A stretch of DNA of 64,000 nucleotides from an uncultured Lachnospiraceae bacterium (GCA_947384285.1 CANDGI010000006.1:1-64000), one strand, 5' to 3'. Counted from the first letter of the stretch, positions 25,790-36,053 are shown. Made by a program: numbers and translations. The notes: generated by a model from the letters alone, not told the origin.

Positions 25790-25913
25790 AAGCAGGGGCA
25801 ATCGGGAAATGATAAGTTATCCACAATATATGCTGTAGTGCCTTCAGCGGCACAACCGTATATTGTAGACAAATTCCATTTTCCGACAGCCCCTGTTATG
25901 CTGCGCCGAATGC
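25790..25913. repeat. Long imperfect inverted repeat (about 124 bp hairpin)
   Basis: AGGGGC-AAT-CGGGAAATG near 25793-25811 pairs with CATTTTCCG-ACA-GCCCCT near 25877-25894, then CCACAATATA with TATATTGTAGA, and an apical GTGCC/GGCAC stem at 25838-25853. The whole folds into one long hairpin. It sits between convergent genes and has no T-run on either side. Confidence 0.75.
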
Positions 25914-25944
25914 TGTCATAAGCTGATGGGTTTCTACCCTGTTC

Positions 25945-26082
25945 CTATTCTTCGATAGCTCTTCTTAACGCTTCCTGATGGCTGCGTACCTGCTCAATGC
26001 TGTCAACGCCCACATCCCTCAGATGCTCACCACCTTCATATTCTGAACTTAAGAAGCCCATATACCAAGCCGGATTTCTCAT
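25945..26082 (-). CDS. Possible 45-residue ORF or gene remnant
   Basis: MRNPAWYMGFLSSEYEGGEH... to ...QEALRRAIEE: a compact, charged 45-residue reading frame with coding-like composition and GGAG ten bases before the ATG. The same frame stays open for some 30 codons upstream without a start, overlapping the helicase gene's end, so a truncated gene is equally likely. No family recognised. Confidence 0.45.
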   Translation of the reverse strand: MRNPAWYMGFLSSEYEGGEHLRDVGVDSIEQVRSHQEALRRAIEE

Positions 26083-26138
26083 ATACTGGATACTCCTGGC
26101 TGTAATAAATATTCTGGCAGAGCATGAAAAATACTGTT

Positions 26139-29100
26139 CTAATGCCTCCTGGAAAAGAAGTCCGCCAGAATTCCCTTAATATGGTTATACCGTCTGGCAT
26201 AGGAATTCTCCACCTGGATTACCTGCAGTCCAAACCTTTGGCAAATCTCCTGCTTTTGCTTCTCCCGCTGCCGTACAATTTCTTCCTCCAGATGTCCCCT
26301 TCCCTCCAGCTCAATGGCCAGCACCGGAGTTTCCTGACCGCCCTGCTGTTCATACACTACAAAATCAAACTGCCGGGAATAAAACAAATCCTCCCAGTCC
26401 TTCATCTCTGGAAGCGCTTCCAAAATATCCACCCCATGCTGTACCAAAAAACGGTTCTGGGACAGCCAGATATTCTCCAACGCATGGTTTAGGTTTTTTA
26501 AAAAGGCTTCCTCGACAGCGGAGCTGAAAGGCTTTACCCCCAAAGCCCTGGAATTGGCTTTTTTCTGGGTTACCTGGGATTTCCCGTTCTGTTTTGTATA
26601 CTGTACCAGTTCAAACAAATCATCCTCCCCGCCCCCCTGGTGCAGCCGCCCCAGATTTTCCATATCAGACAGGATAATCAGCTTGTCCCTGGCACGGGAG
26701 ACAGCTACATTAATCAGTTCCTTATTATTTTTCAGCCATTGGTAAGTGCCTGCCTGGGTCTGTGCCGTAAGCGCGGTGGAAAAAAGAACAACATCTTTTT
26801 CATCCCCCTGGAATGCATGAACCGTGCCACAGTCCACATTGTCCAAATGGGCCTTCTGCACCGCTTCCTCCAGCAATTTTTTCTGATTTACAAAAGGGGT
26901 TATCACCCCTATGGACTTGTCCTTGTTTTTGATTGCATAATTTATAATCTCTTCTACTTCCCCAGGCGCCGTGTTTTTCCCACTGCACTGGCTGTCCTTC
27001 ACATCAATATACAGCAAGGGCTCCGGCTCGGTGCTCTTTGTTTTGATGCAAAGCTTCTCATTATAATATTTCTTATTGTTGAATCCAATGATTTTCTCAT
27101 GGCATCTGTAATGATAGTGAAGCAGGATTTCATCACTTACCGCATCACAGGACAGAAATGTTTTGTAAATAGAATTTTTCCGGTAGTCATACTCTTCCGA
27201 AATGTTATATTTTTTCCTTAACTTCTGATTTACCATCTCTTCCAGTTGAATCACCGGGTTCAGCTGCTGGGGATCCCCCACCATCATCAGGCTGGCACCC
27301 CTGAGAATAGGCACCAAAGAAACGGCTGTGTTACACTGGCTGGCCTCATCCATAATCACCATATCAAACATAGCAGCCGGCTCCCCCAGCTTATGGGCGG
27401 AAATGCAGGTCGTCGCCACAATGGGAAAAATTTCCTGAAGCTTTTTTATATTCTCCTTTTTGCCCAGATATCTGGAAAAATCCTCCAGCCTTGCTTTTTT
27501 ATTTTCATTCTGTATGATTTCTCTTAATTCCTTATGCCTGGGGGAATCTATCTTTTTGATATATCTGGCGGAGGTGTAATACAGATACTTTTTCAATTCC
27601 TCCAGATTGCCATCCAAGAGGGAAAATGCTTCTTCTTCAATAAATCCCCACCTTGCGTCCCTCGCTGCCTGCCTGGTTCCATAGCCATCCCTGCCAGAAG
27701 ATTTTCCAGTACCGCTCCCTATCTTTTCTATTCTCCGGTTTACCTGCTCCATCTGCCTCCCCTGCAAATCCGCCTGAAAGGGCAGCATCTGAAAAGACAG
27801 CTTCTGGCTGTCCTCATATTCCAGCACCCGGCTGATCGTCTCTTTCCGTTCCTCCAAATCCAATAATTCCTCGTATCTGCGCAGCAGGCCGGACAGACGC
27901 TTGGCACGTTCAATTCTGTCATCCCTGTTCCTGTCTAAGGTAGATTCATAGACTTTGATGGACTGCACCTGCTCATAAACGGTTCTGATATGCTCCAATG
28001 CCTCCTGCATTTTCTCACTGTTTCCTAGACGCAGGACTGGAAAAGGAATGGTTTTCTCCTGATACTTCATCCCCAGAAGCTTCTCCACCACTCCGTTGAT
28101 GGGATGGTTGTTATAAGAAACAAACAGCACTGTTTTTTCATTGAAAAAGGCTGTCACAATGGTATTGATAATCGTACTTGTCTTCCCTGTGCCTGGAGGC
28201 CCCTGAATATAGGCCACAGGATATTTCATAGCATTGTTGATGGCCAGCAGTTGATCCAGGTTCACCTTCTGGTCTGCAAGGACAATGGGATATGCCTTCC
28301 TGCGGACAGGCCTGCTCACCATCTCCCCAAAAAAAGCCCGGATCGGAGCCGTCACCTGCTGCTTTTGGTACATCTCTATCACAGCCTCATACTCCTTGTG
28401 CAGATCCAGAATAATATCCATGCCCAGCCCAATCATATAAGGCATATCATCCACACCCAGCACCTGCCTGTTATGGTTTGTAATGCATTCCTTAATCAAT
28501 TCCTGGTTCTGCTCAAAATCCCGAAGCAGCTCATATTCCTCTGCATCCAGAAACTTCCGTACATTTTCCTTCACCCCATCCAAGGTATATTCTGTGCAGA
28601 TAACAATTTCATCTTCCGGGCGCAGAGTCCTGTGTTTTACATCCAGCTGCAATTTCCGGTAAGCCAGCACATACAGCCCCCTGGGCGTATGGATGCTAAG
28701 CACGTTCATGGCAAGCTGCCGTATCTTAAGCTTGCCCTCCCTGCTTCTTTTTTCCTGTGTTTTATACTGAAAATTTTTCACAACCATGCGAAACTGTTCT
28801 TCACTCAACAAATACGCCTGGCCCTGAAAGCTTTCCCGGTCTAAAAACCGTATCAGCTCAAAATCTGAGTAATAAGGCACCGCATCCATCCGGTTGCACA
28901 TTTCCAGATAATTCAAAATTTTCAAATTGACCGGATGGTCAAACAATTCTTTATATTTATTGGGATTGAGATAAATATCCTGCACTAACTCCTCATTGAC
29001 AGGACAATAAGAACCTTCCACAATGCTGGAAGAAAGAATAGAATCAATATAAATGAAATCAAAGGTTTCCGTGGTATACCTGCCAAGATGCAGGCCTTCT

Positions 29101-29243
29101 ACCTTTAATGTGCGCTTTGCTGCATTCAGGCCATAAATTCCAATCCAATACCTGGTAATCTGGCTTTCTTTGTTGCGGTATTCAATACTCAGCCATCTTC
29201 CCTCATGGATAGCCCTGAAAATATCCCGGTAAACGCTGTTCAT
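26139..29243 (-). CDS. Superfamily 1 helicase with N-terminal WYL-like and C-terminal nuclease-like domains
   Basis: About 1034 residues. Residues 1-80 resemble a WYL-type sensor fold (GRWLSIEYRNKESQITRYWIG). An unassigned region follows to about 320. The SF1 (UPF1/DNA2-like) helicase has GPPGTGKT (348-355), MDEASQ, GDPQQL and VAVSRARD. The last 100 residues (FDFVVYEQ, VLAIELEGRGH) resemble DUF2726/PD-(D/E)XK nucleases. Start chosen at MNSVYRDIF (29243) with AGGAG nine bases upstream. The layout suggests nucleic-acid processing, possibly defence. It appears to be a single-gene unit with its own promoter. Confidence 0.85.
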   Translation of the reverse strand: MNSVYRDIFRAIHEGRWLSIEYRNKESQITRYWIGIYGLNAAKRTLKVEGLHLGRYTTETFDFIYIDSILSSSIVEGSYCPVNEELVQDIYLNPNKYKELFDHPVNLKILNYLEMCNRMDAVPYYSDFELIRFLDRESFQGQAYLLSEEQFRMVVKNFQYKTQEKRSREGKLKIRQLAMNVLSIHTPRGLYVLAYRKLQLDVKHRTLRPEDEIVICTEYTLDGVKENVRKFLDAEEYELLRDFEQNQELIKECITNHNRQVLGVDDMPYMIGLGMDIILDLHKEYEAVIEMYQKQQVTAPIRAFFGEMVSRPVRRKAYPIVLADQKVNLDQLLAINNAMKYPVAYIQGPPGTGKTSTIINTIVTAFFNEKTVLFVSYNNHPINGVVEKLLGMKYQEKTIPFPVLRLGNSEKMQEALEHIRTVYEQVQSIKVYESTLDRNRDDRIERAKRLSGLLRRYEELLDLEERKETISRVLEYEDSQKLSFQMLPFQADLQGRQMEQVNRRIEKIGSGTGKSSGRDGYGTRQAARDARWGFIEEEAFSLLDGNLEELKKYLYYTSARYIKKIDSPRHKELREIIQNENKKARLEDFSRYLGKKENIKKLQEIFPIVATTCISAHKLGEPAAMFDMVIMDEASQCNTAVSLVPILRGASLMMVGDPQQLNPVIQLEEMVNQKLRKKYNISEEYDYRKNSIYKTFLSCDAVSDEILLHYHYRCHEKIIGFNNKKYYNEKLCIKTKSTEPEPLLYIDVKDSQCSGKNTAPGEVEEIINYAIKNKDKSIGVITPFVNQKKLLEEAVQKAHLDNVDCGTVHAFQGDEKDVVLFSTALTAQTQAGTYQWLKNNKELINVAVSRARDKLIILSDMENLGRLHQGGGEDDLFELVQYTKQNGKSQVTQKKANSRALGVKPFSSAVEEAFLKNLNHALENIWLSQNRFLVQHGVDILEALPEMKDWEDLFYSRQFDFVVYEQQGGQETPVLAIELEGRGHLEEEIVRQREKQKQEICQRFGLQVIQVENSYARRYNHIKGILADFFSRRH

Positions 29244-29317
29244 TTCCGTATGCTCCTTATATGGCAGCTGTTTCACAATTCAGATGCCTTTCTTGCTTCT
29301 TATCCGAATCTGTTTCC

Positions 29318-29346
29318 AGGATACCATATTGATATTAGAATTTCAA
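29318..29346 (-). promoter_or_regulatory. Likely promoter of the helicase-nuclease gene
   Basis: On the minus strand TTGAAA, 17 bp, TATCCT, about 65 nt before the start codon region. Confidence 0.55.
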
Positions 29347-29401
29347 CCTGGGATACTCTCAGAGCGTGTCTTTCTCCATTCCCCCTATGCTATATCAAAT
29401 T

Positions 29402-29863
29402 TTATGCATCTTCCTTCAAGCCTACATAAATGTGGATTTCTGCATCCTCCATGCGGTCATCCTGATACTCCTCAAAATCACACTGGAACGTTCTTGGCAG
29501 ATCCATCTGCCAGATTTCCTGCCAAGCCGCTGCAACTGCCTGTACCATATCTCCGTGGACAACAAATTTCGCATACCTGCCTGCCGGAACCCGGTAGGAG
29601 CTGCACCCATTTTCTGCCCACTCCTTCTGCACTTCACAGGCAACAACCGCGGTATAATCTGACTTTTCGTTCCCTGCATAATCCGTATAAATGCCAAGGG
29701 CTTTTCCATTTTCCTTATGGGGAATGGCGGCATATATGCCTTCCTCAAAAAAGCGTTTCCACAATCCTCCAATCACAGCCCCCATATCAGGATTCATGTT
29801 GTTTGTCCGGGCAGACACACCTGCCACAATCTTTTCTTCCAAAGTTACAATTTCATATTCCAT
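29402..29863 (-). CDS. GyrI-like / AraC-effector-binding-domain protein
   Basis: About 153 residues forming a stand-alone GyrI-like (SOUL-type) small-molecule-binding fold: MEYEIVTLEEKIVAGVSARTNN, then IPHKENGKALGIYTDYAG, YRVPAGRYAKFVVHGDM and a C-terminal IHIYVGLK strand. There is no DNA-binding domain. Such proteins act as drug- or ligand-binding effectors. Start chosen at 29863, because the upstream Met (29875) would sit directly on the ribosome site AAAGG. Confidence 0.85.
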   Translation of the reverse strand: MEYEIVTLEEKIVAGVSARTNNMNPDMGAVIGGLWKRFFEEGIYAAIPHKENGKALGIYTDYAGNEKSDYTAVVACEVQKEWAENGCSSYRVPAGRYAKFVVHGDMVQAVAAAWQEIWQMDLPRTFQCDFEEYQDDRMEDAEIHIYVGLKEDA

Positions 29864-29941
29864 ACGTATAACCATCCTTTCTTGTAATGACCTTATTCTA
29901 CCAGAACGAAAGGACAGCTGTATGTCATGTTTTTCCTTTCT

Positions 29942-30775
29942 TTAAAACAAGTTTGGAAGCGTCCCATTCTCTGCAGCATTTCCAAGCCGGATATAAATGT
30001 TATCCACAGCATCCGATAAATATTCAGATAACCCCTGGCTGTCTTCCAAGGATTCCTGTATCAAAGACTTCCATACGGAATCCATCTGCTTTTTTATTTC
30101 CCCCTCTCCTGCCTGCTCCCATATTTTCTGGATTCTCTGATAGTCTTCCTCCGCAAAATCCAGTTCCTCCAATGGCTTGCCAGCCAGCACATGCCCTGCC
30201 GTTTCCATAAGGACAATTTCGCAGAGATTCTCTGCCATATCTCCGTACCAGCGGCTGTCATATTTCGACCATACATCCGCCACATAGCCTTCCGGAAACA
30301 TTGCCAGAAATTTTTGTTCCGCCTGGATACACAGGATAAATTTATAAATTTTATCAATTCCTGTGTCTTCGGAAATATCCTTACATACCGGATAATCCAG
30401 TGTGAGAATGGTATCCTGGGGACAGAACTTTATGTCATACCGCCGAAAAAACTCTGGCAGCCCCTTTACCACGGTATCATACAAGCACTGGTGTCCGTAA
30501 TCGGCAAATGCCATAGAAATCTCATTATACAATGCAAGGGCTCCTTTTACTTTTTCCTCCACACGCCGCACACCTGCTTCATACACCTGAAGGGCTGACA
30601 GGTTTCCTTGTGCAACCGTCCCGCCAGGGCAGGAATTTTCAGCCTCATGCATACAATATAAGACAGCCCGCATCAGCTGCTGCACTTTTTCATAGGGTAC
30701 AGATGTGTGTTCATAAGCCGTGTACTTCTCGGCCAGCCTGCCTACAATCGGTATCAGTTCTTCCATATTTTCCAT
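29942..30775 (-). CDS. Unknown protein, probably DUF6179 family
   Basis: About 277 residues, soluble and mainly helical, with scattered Cys and Trp but no recognisable catalytic motif. From memory it resembles DUF6179, which in Clostridia is found beside DUF6323, exactly as here; this needs a profile search. It starts about where the upstream gene ends (a TTG at 30793 would overlap it), so the two are translationally coupled. Function unknown. Confidence 0.7.
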   Translation of the reverse strand: MENMEELIPIVGRLAEKYTAYEHTSVPYEKVQQLMRAVLYCMHEAENSCPGGTVAQGNLSALQVYEAGVRRVEEKVKGALALYNEISMAFADYGHQCLYDTVVKGLPEFFRRYDIKFCPQDTILTLDYPVCKDISEDTGIDKIYKFILCIQAEQKFLAMFPEGYVADVWSKYDSRWYGDMAENLCEIVLMETAGHVLAGKPLEELDFAEEDYQRIQKIWEQAGEGEIKKQMDSVWKSLIQESLEDSQGLSEYLSDAVDNIYIRLGNAAENGTLPNLF

Positions 30776-30780
30776 CCCAA

Positions 30781-31296
30781 TCACCCCCAGCAAAGCTCCT
30801 TCAATGTCTCAAAATACAGCTCATAATCCCATCTTTGCACCTCATCAAATCTTGCGTATTCCTCATATCCTTCTGAACTTTGGTACCCCTGGTATCCTGC
30901 CCGGATGGCCTGGGCAAAAATATTCAGGCAGGTTCCCTCCAGATAATCCAAGTCTCCAAAACAGATAAGCTCAAACTGTTCCTTCATCAGATGCAGAAGT
31001 TCATCATCCGTAATCTCATCATTCATCTCATTTTTGTAGAGATAAAAAATCTCCTGCAGCCGGATAACCGTCTGGACATAATTATTCTGGTCAACAAAAT
31101 CCGAATCACAGAATTCGTCAATTATTCTGGCCGTAATGCCCTCGCCGAATTCTACCCGTCTCTGCTCCCTTAAAACATTGTTCTTTTCCTCCAAAATCAA
31201 TTCCGCATCCTGTTCACTTAGCACAAGCCCATGCCTCTCTGTCTTTTGGTTTGCCGCCATGACGCTTTTCAATTGATTTTGCTGCAATAAAACCAT
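30781..31296 (-). CDS. Unknown protein, probably DUF6323 family
   Basis: About 171 residues, acidic and helical: LSEQDAELILEEKNNVLRE..., TVIRLQEIFYLYKNEM, GTCLNIFAQAIRAGYQGY. It resembles DUF6323 from memory. Start 31296 has GGAAGGG six bases before it; the ATG at 31317 sits directly on a GGGAGGG. It is the first gene of a two-gene operon that lies just downstream of a WYL-type regulator gene and has a palindrome in its promoter. Confidence 0.7.
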   Translation of the reverse strand: MVLLQQNQLKSVMAANQKTERHGLVLSEQDAELILEEKNNVLREQRRVEFGEGITARIIDEFCDSDFVDQNNYVQTVIRLQEIFYLYKNEMNDEITDDELLHLMKEQFELICFGDLDYLEGTCLNIFAQAIRAGYQGYQSSEGYEEYARFDEVQRWDYELYFETLKELCWG

Positions 31297-31343
31297 CCAA
31301 TTCCCTTCCAAAGACATCCCTCCCTGCTTTTATCTGGAACATG

Positions 31344-31378
31344 AATTACTGGATAAACAGTAATTGAACATGATTATA
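31344..31378 (-). promoter_or_regulatory. -10 element and palindromic operator of the DUF6323/DUF6179 operon
   Basis: On the minus strand a perfect TATAAT (31373-31378) is followed by the palindrome AATTACTG-6 nt-CAGTAATT (31344-31365), which would lie at about +5 to +30. CATG words flank the dyad on both sides. This is a typical repressor site position. Confidence 0.6.
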
Positions 31379-31520
31379 GCGCAAGCCAGGAAAGGTTACC
31401 AGTCTTGAATTTCAGGCAGTTTTGTGGTATTATTAATGATAGAAACAAGGAAAAACTGTTATGCGGCGAATACCTGCCAGCCACTGCCGTATATTCCATC
31501 CTGTCTTTTCTTTCTCAATC

Positions 31521-32432
31521 TCATTTTCCCTCCGCATATTTTCGGCGTATCCCCTCGCCAAATGCCAGCATACTCTGCCGAAGCTCTTCTGGCTCTAACA
31601 ATTCCGCTCCATCCCCAAAAGATGCAATCCAGCAGATAATGCTGGTCTTATCTGTAAATTTTGCCGAAAACAACAAGGTACCGTCCGGCTGCTGGGTGAA
31701 ACTCTCCAGGCCATACTCTTCCACAAGACGCCATTTAAACGATGGATGTATCAGGGCTTTCACAGAATAAACGCCAGGGAACACATGCTCCGGCGAAAAA
31801 TCCGGCAGGGGAACTGAACGCTTTTCAAAACTTTCTCCTGCCTGGATTTCCGCCATACGGTTCAGCTTAAACAGCCGAAAATCCTGCCGCGCCCTGCACC
31901 AGCCCCAGAGATACCAGCTTGACCACTGGAAAATCAAATCATATGGTTCAACCTCCCGCTTAGACTCCCCTTTCGGTGCATAGTACACAAAAGAAATCTT
32001 CTGCTGGGAACATATGGCATCGTGAATCTGTTCAATCTTCGGCGTCAAGGAATCCCGATACCAGGAGGAAAGATCTATCAGAATATGCTGATCCCCCCGC
32101 AGAAGATTGGAAGCGCCTGCCTGAAGCTTTTCCATCAGCTGTAAATAGCGGTTGGTGCCGCTTACACTGTCAAGGCTCCGAAGCCCCGCAAGAATCGCCT
32201 GCATATCTGATGTGCTGAGCAGAGTCTTGTCCATCTTATACCCTTCCATAATGGAAACTCCGCCCTTTGCCCCTTGTTCTGTCACCAATGGAATTCCTGC
32301 CATGCATAACGCTTCAATATCCCGGTTAATGGTGCGCCGGGATACCTCAAACTTTTCTGCCAGATAAGGAGCCGTCACCTTCTCCTGCTGTAAAAGAATG
32401 GACAGGATGCCAATCATACGGTCTATTTTCAT
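31521..32432 (-). CDS. WYL-domain transcriptional regulator (DeoR/YafY-like)
   Basis: About 303 residues. An N-terminal winged helix-turn-helix (LSILLQQEKVTAPYLAEKFEVSRRTINRDIEALCMAGIP) is followed by a linker and a WYL domain (ISFVYYAPKGESKREVEPYDLIFQWSSWYLWGW, residues 160-230) and WCX-like C terminus. Such proteins sense ligands or nucleic acids and regulate adjacent, often defence-related, genes. Start chosen at MKIDRMIGIL (32432), 7 nt after the stop of the PIN-like gene, so they are co-transcribed. A likely target is the DUF6323/DUF6179 operon downstream. Confidence 0.9.
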   Translation of the reverse strand: MKIDRMIGILSILLQQEKVTAPYLAEKFEVSRRTINRDIEALCMAGIPLVTEQGAKGGVSIMEGYKMDKTLLSTSDMQAILAGLRSLDSVSGTNRYLQLMEKLQAGASNLLRGDQHILIDLSSWYRDSLTPKIEQIHDAICSQQKISFVYYAPKGESKREVEPYDLIFQWSSWYLWGWCRARQDFRLFKLNRMAEIQAGESFEKRSVPLPDFSPEHVFPGVYSVKALIHPSFKWRLVEEYGLESFTQQPDGTLLFSAKFTDKTSIICWIASFGDGAELLEPEELRQSMLAFGEGIRRKYAEGK

Positions 32433-32439
32433 CTGCCTG

Positions 32440-33105
32440 TTACCTCTTTTCCCATAATTCTTCACATGATTTAATCTTATTGTAAATTTCCAGCCCGTTT
32501 TTCCTGCCGAACAGGTGCAGGCTGTTAAGATACGTTATCTTTGAGGTTTTCTCCCTGTCCTCCACCAGGTTCTGTATCTCCTCCGTCATATCCTCATACT
32601 GTGTGCCTTCAAACAGCTTCTGCAGCACAGACCTTATTCTCATCCGCTCCCGGTAGGCAGTATAATACTTGCCGATTGCCAGGCTTTCCTTCATCTTTCT
32701 TAACTCTTTTGTCCGTCCATTATTCTCGTTGCCGCTGATAATCCCGTCCTCCAGGCAGGAGGACAGCAGCACCCTTCTCTTTTTCGCCGCCCGGTTCCCC
32801 CAGTAATCCCGGACTGCCTGAAATCCATTGTCATTGCTGACAATGACAGCAACGCCCTCATAACCCCCGCCAATCAATTCTCCCAGCCGGGAGGTAATAT
32901 AAAAATCAAGGGCATTCTTCCCGGTTTTGCAAAGCTTGCATATCTCAAAGATGCATTTGGAGGATGTGATTTCCTCCAGTATCCTCCGTTCCATATTCTT
33001 TTTGGCTTCACTGTAAAAAACAACCACATGATCCTGCATGTCCAGGTAACCATACCCTTTCATGCCTGCATTCCCAACATTCTCATAATCAATCAGAAAC
33101 AACAT
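32440..33105 (-). CDS. PIN-like (NYN-type) domain protein
   Basis: A 221-residue protein. The first 115 residues have the PIN-like acidic arrangement: LIDYENVG (D6, E8), TGKNALDFYITSRLG and VIVSNDNGF, as in metal-dependent ribonucleases. The C-terminal 100 residues are helical and of unknown role. GGGAT precedes the ATG. It lies directly upstream of the WYL regulator. RNase activity is inferred from family features only. Confidence 0.78.
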   Translation of the reverse strand: MLFLIDYENVGNAGMKGYGYLDMQDHVVVFYSEAKKNMERRILEEITSSKCIFEICKLCKTGKNALDFYITSRLGELIGGGYEGVAVIVSNDNGFQAVRDYWGNRAAKKRRVLLSSCLEDGIISGNENNGRTKELRKMKESLAIGKYYTAYRERMRIRSVLQKLFEGTQYEDMTEEIQNLVEDREKTSKITYLNSLHLFGRKNGLEIYNKIKSCEELWEKR

Positions 33106-33135
33106 GAAACCATCCCTTTGCCCTTCGCATATAAC

Positions 33136-33651
33136 TCACGCAGCGCTTCCGTTAAAATGCTCAAAATATCTCTTACACCGTGCGGTATCATCACCAAAAC
33201 CTCCATGCCCCATGGCGCAGACCTCCAAATAATCTGTGGAACCAAAATCCGGGCATGCGGCAGGATTCATATAAGATTCTTTCCCTTCTATGAGAAAGAT
33301 CACCATGCAGACTGCAAAATGGCAATAGGCGCACAGCGAATGAATCCACTTCCCTTCCTGGAGGAAGCGGCGCCTAGGGCAGGCTCCGTACATATCCCAG
33401 TGTCCCGGCTGTGGTTCTTGGGTTCTCTCCCCATATAAAAGATCGCTCAGCTCAATCCCATACAGTTCCATCAAGGCAAACATGGTATCCGTCTGGGGAT
33501 AGCCTGCCCCTTCTTCCCACTTATAAATTGCCTGGACAGATCCCAGCCGCAGGTACTCCCGTACCTGCTCCACAGAGAAATGCTTGGCCTGCCGGCATCT
33601 CCTTAGATTTTCCCCGATCAGTTTCTTGTTATACTCTGGTCTTTTTTTCAT
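33136..33651 (-). CDS. XRE-family helix-turn-helix protein with Cys-rich tail
   Basis: About 171 residues. Residues 8-70 form an XRE helix-turn-helix (LIGENLRRCRQAKHFSVEQVREYLRLGSVQAIYKWE). The last 90 residues hold seven Cys (CPRRRF, CAYCHFAVC, ACPDFG, EVCAMG, RCKRYF) and may bind metal. This tail is not part of the usual XRE family. Start chosen at MKKRPEYNKKL (33651) after GGAGGAG. It has its own promoter. Target genes unknown. Confidence 0.82.
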   Translation of the reverse strand: MKKRPEYNKKLIGENLRRCRQAKHFSVEQVREYLRLGSVQAIYKWEEGAGYPQTDTMFALMELYGIELSDLLYGERTQEPQPGHWDMYGACPRRRFLQEGKWIHSLCAYCHFAVCMVIFLIEGKESYMNPAACPDFGSTDYLEVCAMGHGGFGDDTARCKRYFEHFNGSAA

Positions 33652-33684
33652 GGACTCCTCCAACCTGTCTGCTTGTCTTTTTCT

Positions 33685-33713
33685 ATTTTAACATGAAAGA
33701 TGGGATTTGTCAT
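33685..33713 (-). promoter_or_regulatory. Promoter of the XRE-type gene
   Basis: On the minus strand ATGACA, 17 bp, TAAAAT; transcription would start about 30 nt before the start codon. Confidence 0.65.
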
Positions 33714-33790
33714 TTAACGTATCGTGGAATTTGAATATGCGTAAAAAGGAAAAAAGGAACGCCGGGAAAATGTTTCCTACGCCTGCTGCA

Positions 33791-34777
<987 letters not shown>

Positions 34778-34790
<13 letters not shown>

Positions 34791-35887
34791 CAGTCTTCCT
34801 CAATCCCATCCGCCCGCCACATGTTCTCCGCCTCCGCATAACCTTTCACGGCCAGGTACTGGAACGTGCTTCCTGTTTTCAATGCGTCATAGACATAGCG
34901 CAGCGGTATCCGGGAACGGTTCTTCTCCCGGTTTCCCGGCTCCGCCAAAAATACCGTATCGTCCTCCTGGTACAGCCAGATATTCACATAATGCCCCTGG
35001 GTCGTCTCCCAAAAAGTATTGTCGTTCCCACTGCAGACCAGGACAATGGCTGATTCTGCTTCTCTAATTTGCTGCCGGAACTCTTCGTAAGTCCCCGGTT
35101 TGCAGTGAAGCTCGCTGCTGACTCCGCAGACTTCCAGCGTGCACCGCATCTCCTGCCAGTCAATAGCCCCATATCCGCCGCCAGGCGTATAGCCCGAAGA
35201 AATTTTTGCATTTTCATACATATCCCAGGGAGAGACTTCATAGGGCGACAGCGTATTGTAAACATTCGCCATGCAGCACAGCCCGCAGCCAAAGCCCCCG
35301 AAGGAATTCCCATCCACCTCAAACCCACACCATTCTCCTGACCAGGAAATGCCATTGCTCCAGGACTGGGGTCCCTGCAAAAAGGAATAAATATCTTCTT
35401 CCTGAAGGGGTGCTGCAGGCTGTTCTGGCAAAACCGATTGTCCTTCCGCAACTGGCTGGCCTTTTGCATCTGTCTGACCCGGCAAAGCCTGCTGCCCTGC
35501 CGAAATGGAATTCCCTGCTATATCCGGCTGCCCTGCCGAAACAGAATTGCTCTGCAAATCTGACTGCCTTGCTGAAACGGAATTGCTCTGCAAATCTGAC
35601 TGCCTTGCTGAAACGGAATTCCCTGCCATATCTGGCTGGCCTGCGGATACGGAATGGCCTTTTGCATCGGATGGTTTCATTTCCGCCTGCTCCATTTCAT
35701 CCAGGCTTCCCTCCTGCCAGCCTGCCGTTTCCTCGTATGTTCCTTTTTCCCCGGCCTGTGCCTGCATTTCCAGTGCAATTTCCCGCCAATCCTTTTTGTT
35801 TCTAAAATAGTGTATCAAAAAAACCAACATAAACAGAAATAATAGAACCTGTAATATTGGCACATACTTTTTCATAAATTTTTCCAT
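34778..35887 (-). CDS. C39-like cysteine peptidase, membrane-anchored with repeat stalk
   Basis: About 369 residues. A membrane anchor (residues 8-26), then a Ser/Gln-rich stalk with five 12-residue repeats (NSVSARQSDLQS, NSVSAGQPDIAG and variants), then a peptidase_C39_2-like domain with catalytic Cys in FGFGCGLCCMANVYN and His in GHYVNIWLY followed by FLAEPGNR. Likely an extracellular peptidase or peptidoglycan/peptide hydrolase. Start could be 35887 or 35875; both precede the anchor. It has a good upstream promoter. Confidence 0.82.
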
Positions 35888-36024
35888 ATATGAACGATTC
35901 TCACCTGCTTTTCTCTTTGTGCAAAGTATTTCCTGAAAGCATTCCTGCCTTTGCATATGCGGATTGGTTCCTTTTGAAGGATTTGCTCATATGGCTCTCT
36001 TTTCAAAAAAGCATTCCTGTTAGT

Positions 36025-36053
36025 ATCATACAATAATCAGGCCGAATTTGCAA
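36025..36053 (-). promoter_or_regulatory. Promoter of the C39-like peptidase gene
   Basis: On the minus strand TTGCAA, 17 bp, TATGAT. The 312-bp gap 35888-36199 shows nothing else that I can recognise. Confidence 0.7.

Noticed and set aside
29350..29385. Possible MITE remnant (AGAGCGTGT followed by CTTTCTCCA)
   Set aside because: Only about 18 matching bases with a 10-bp deletion between them; could be chance.
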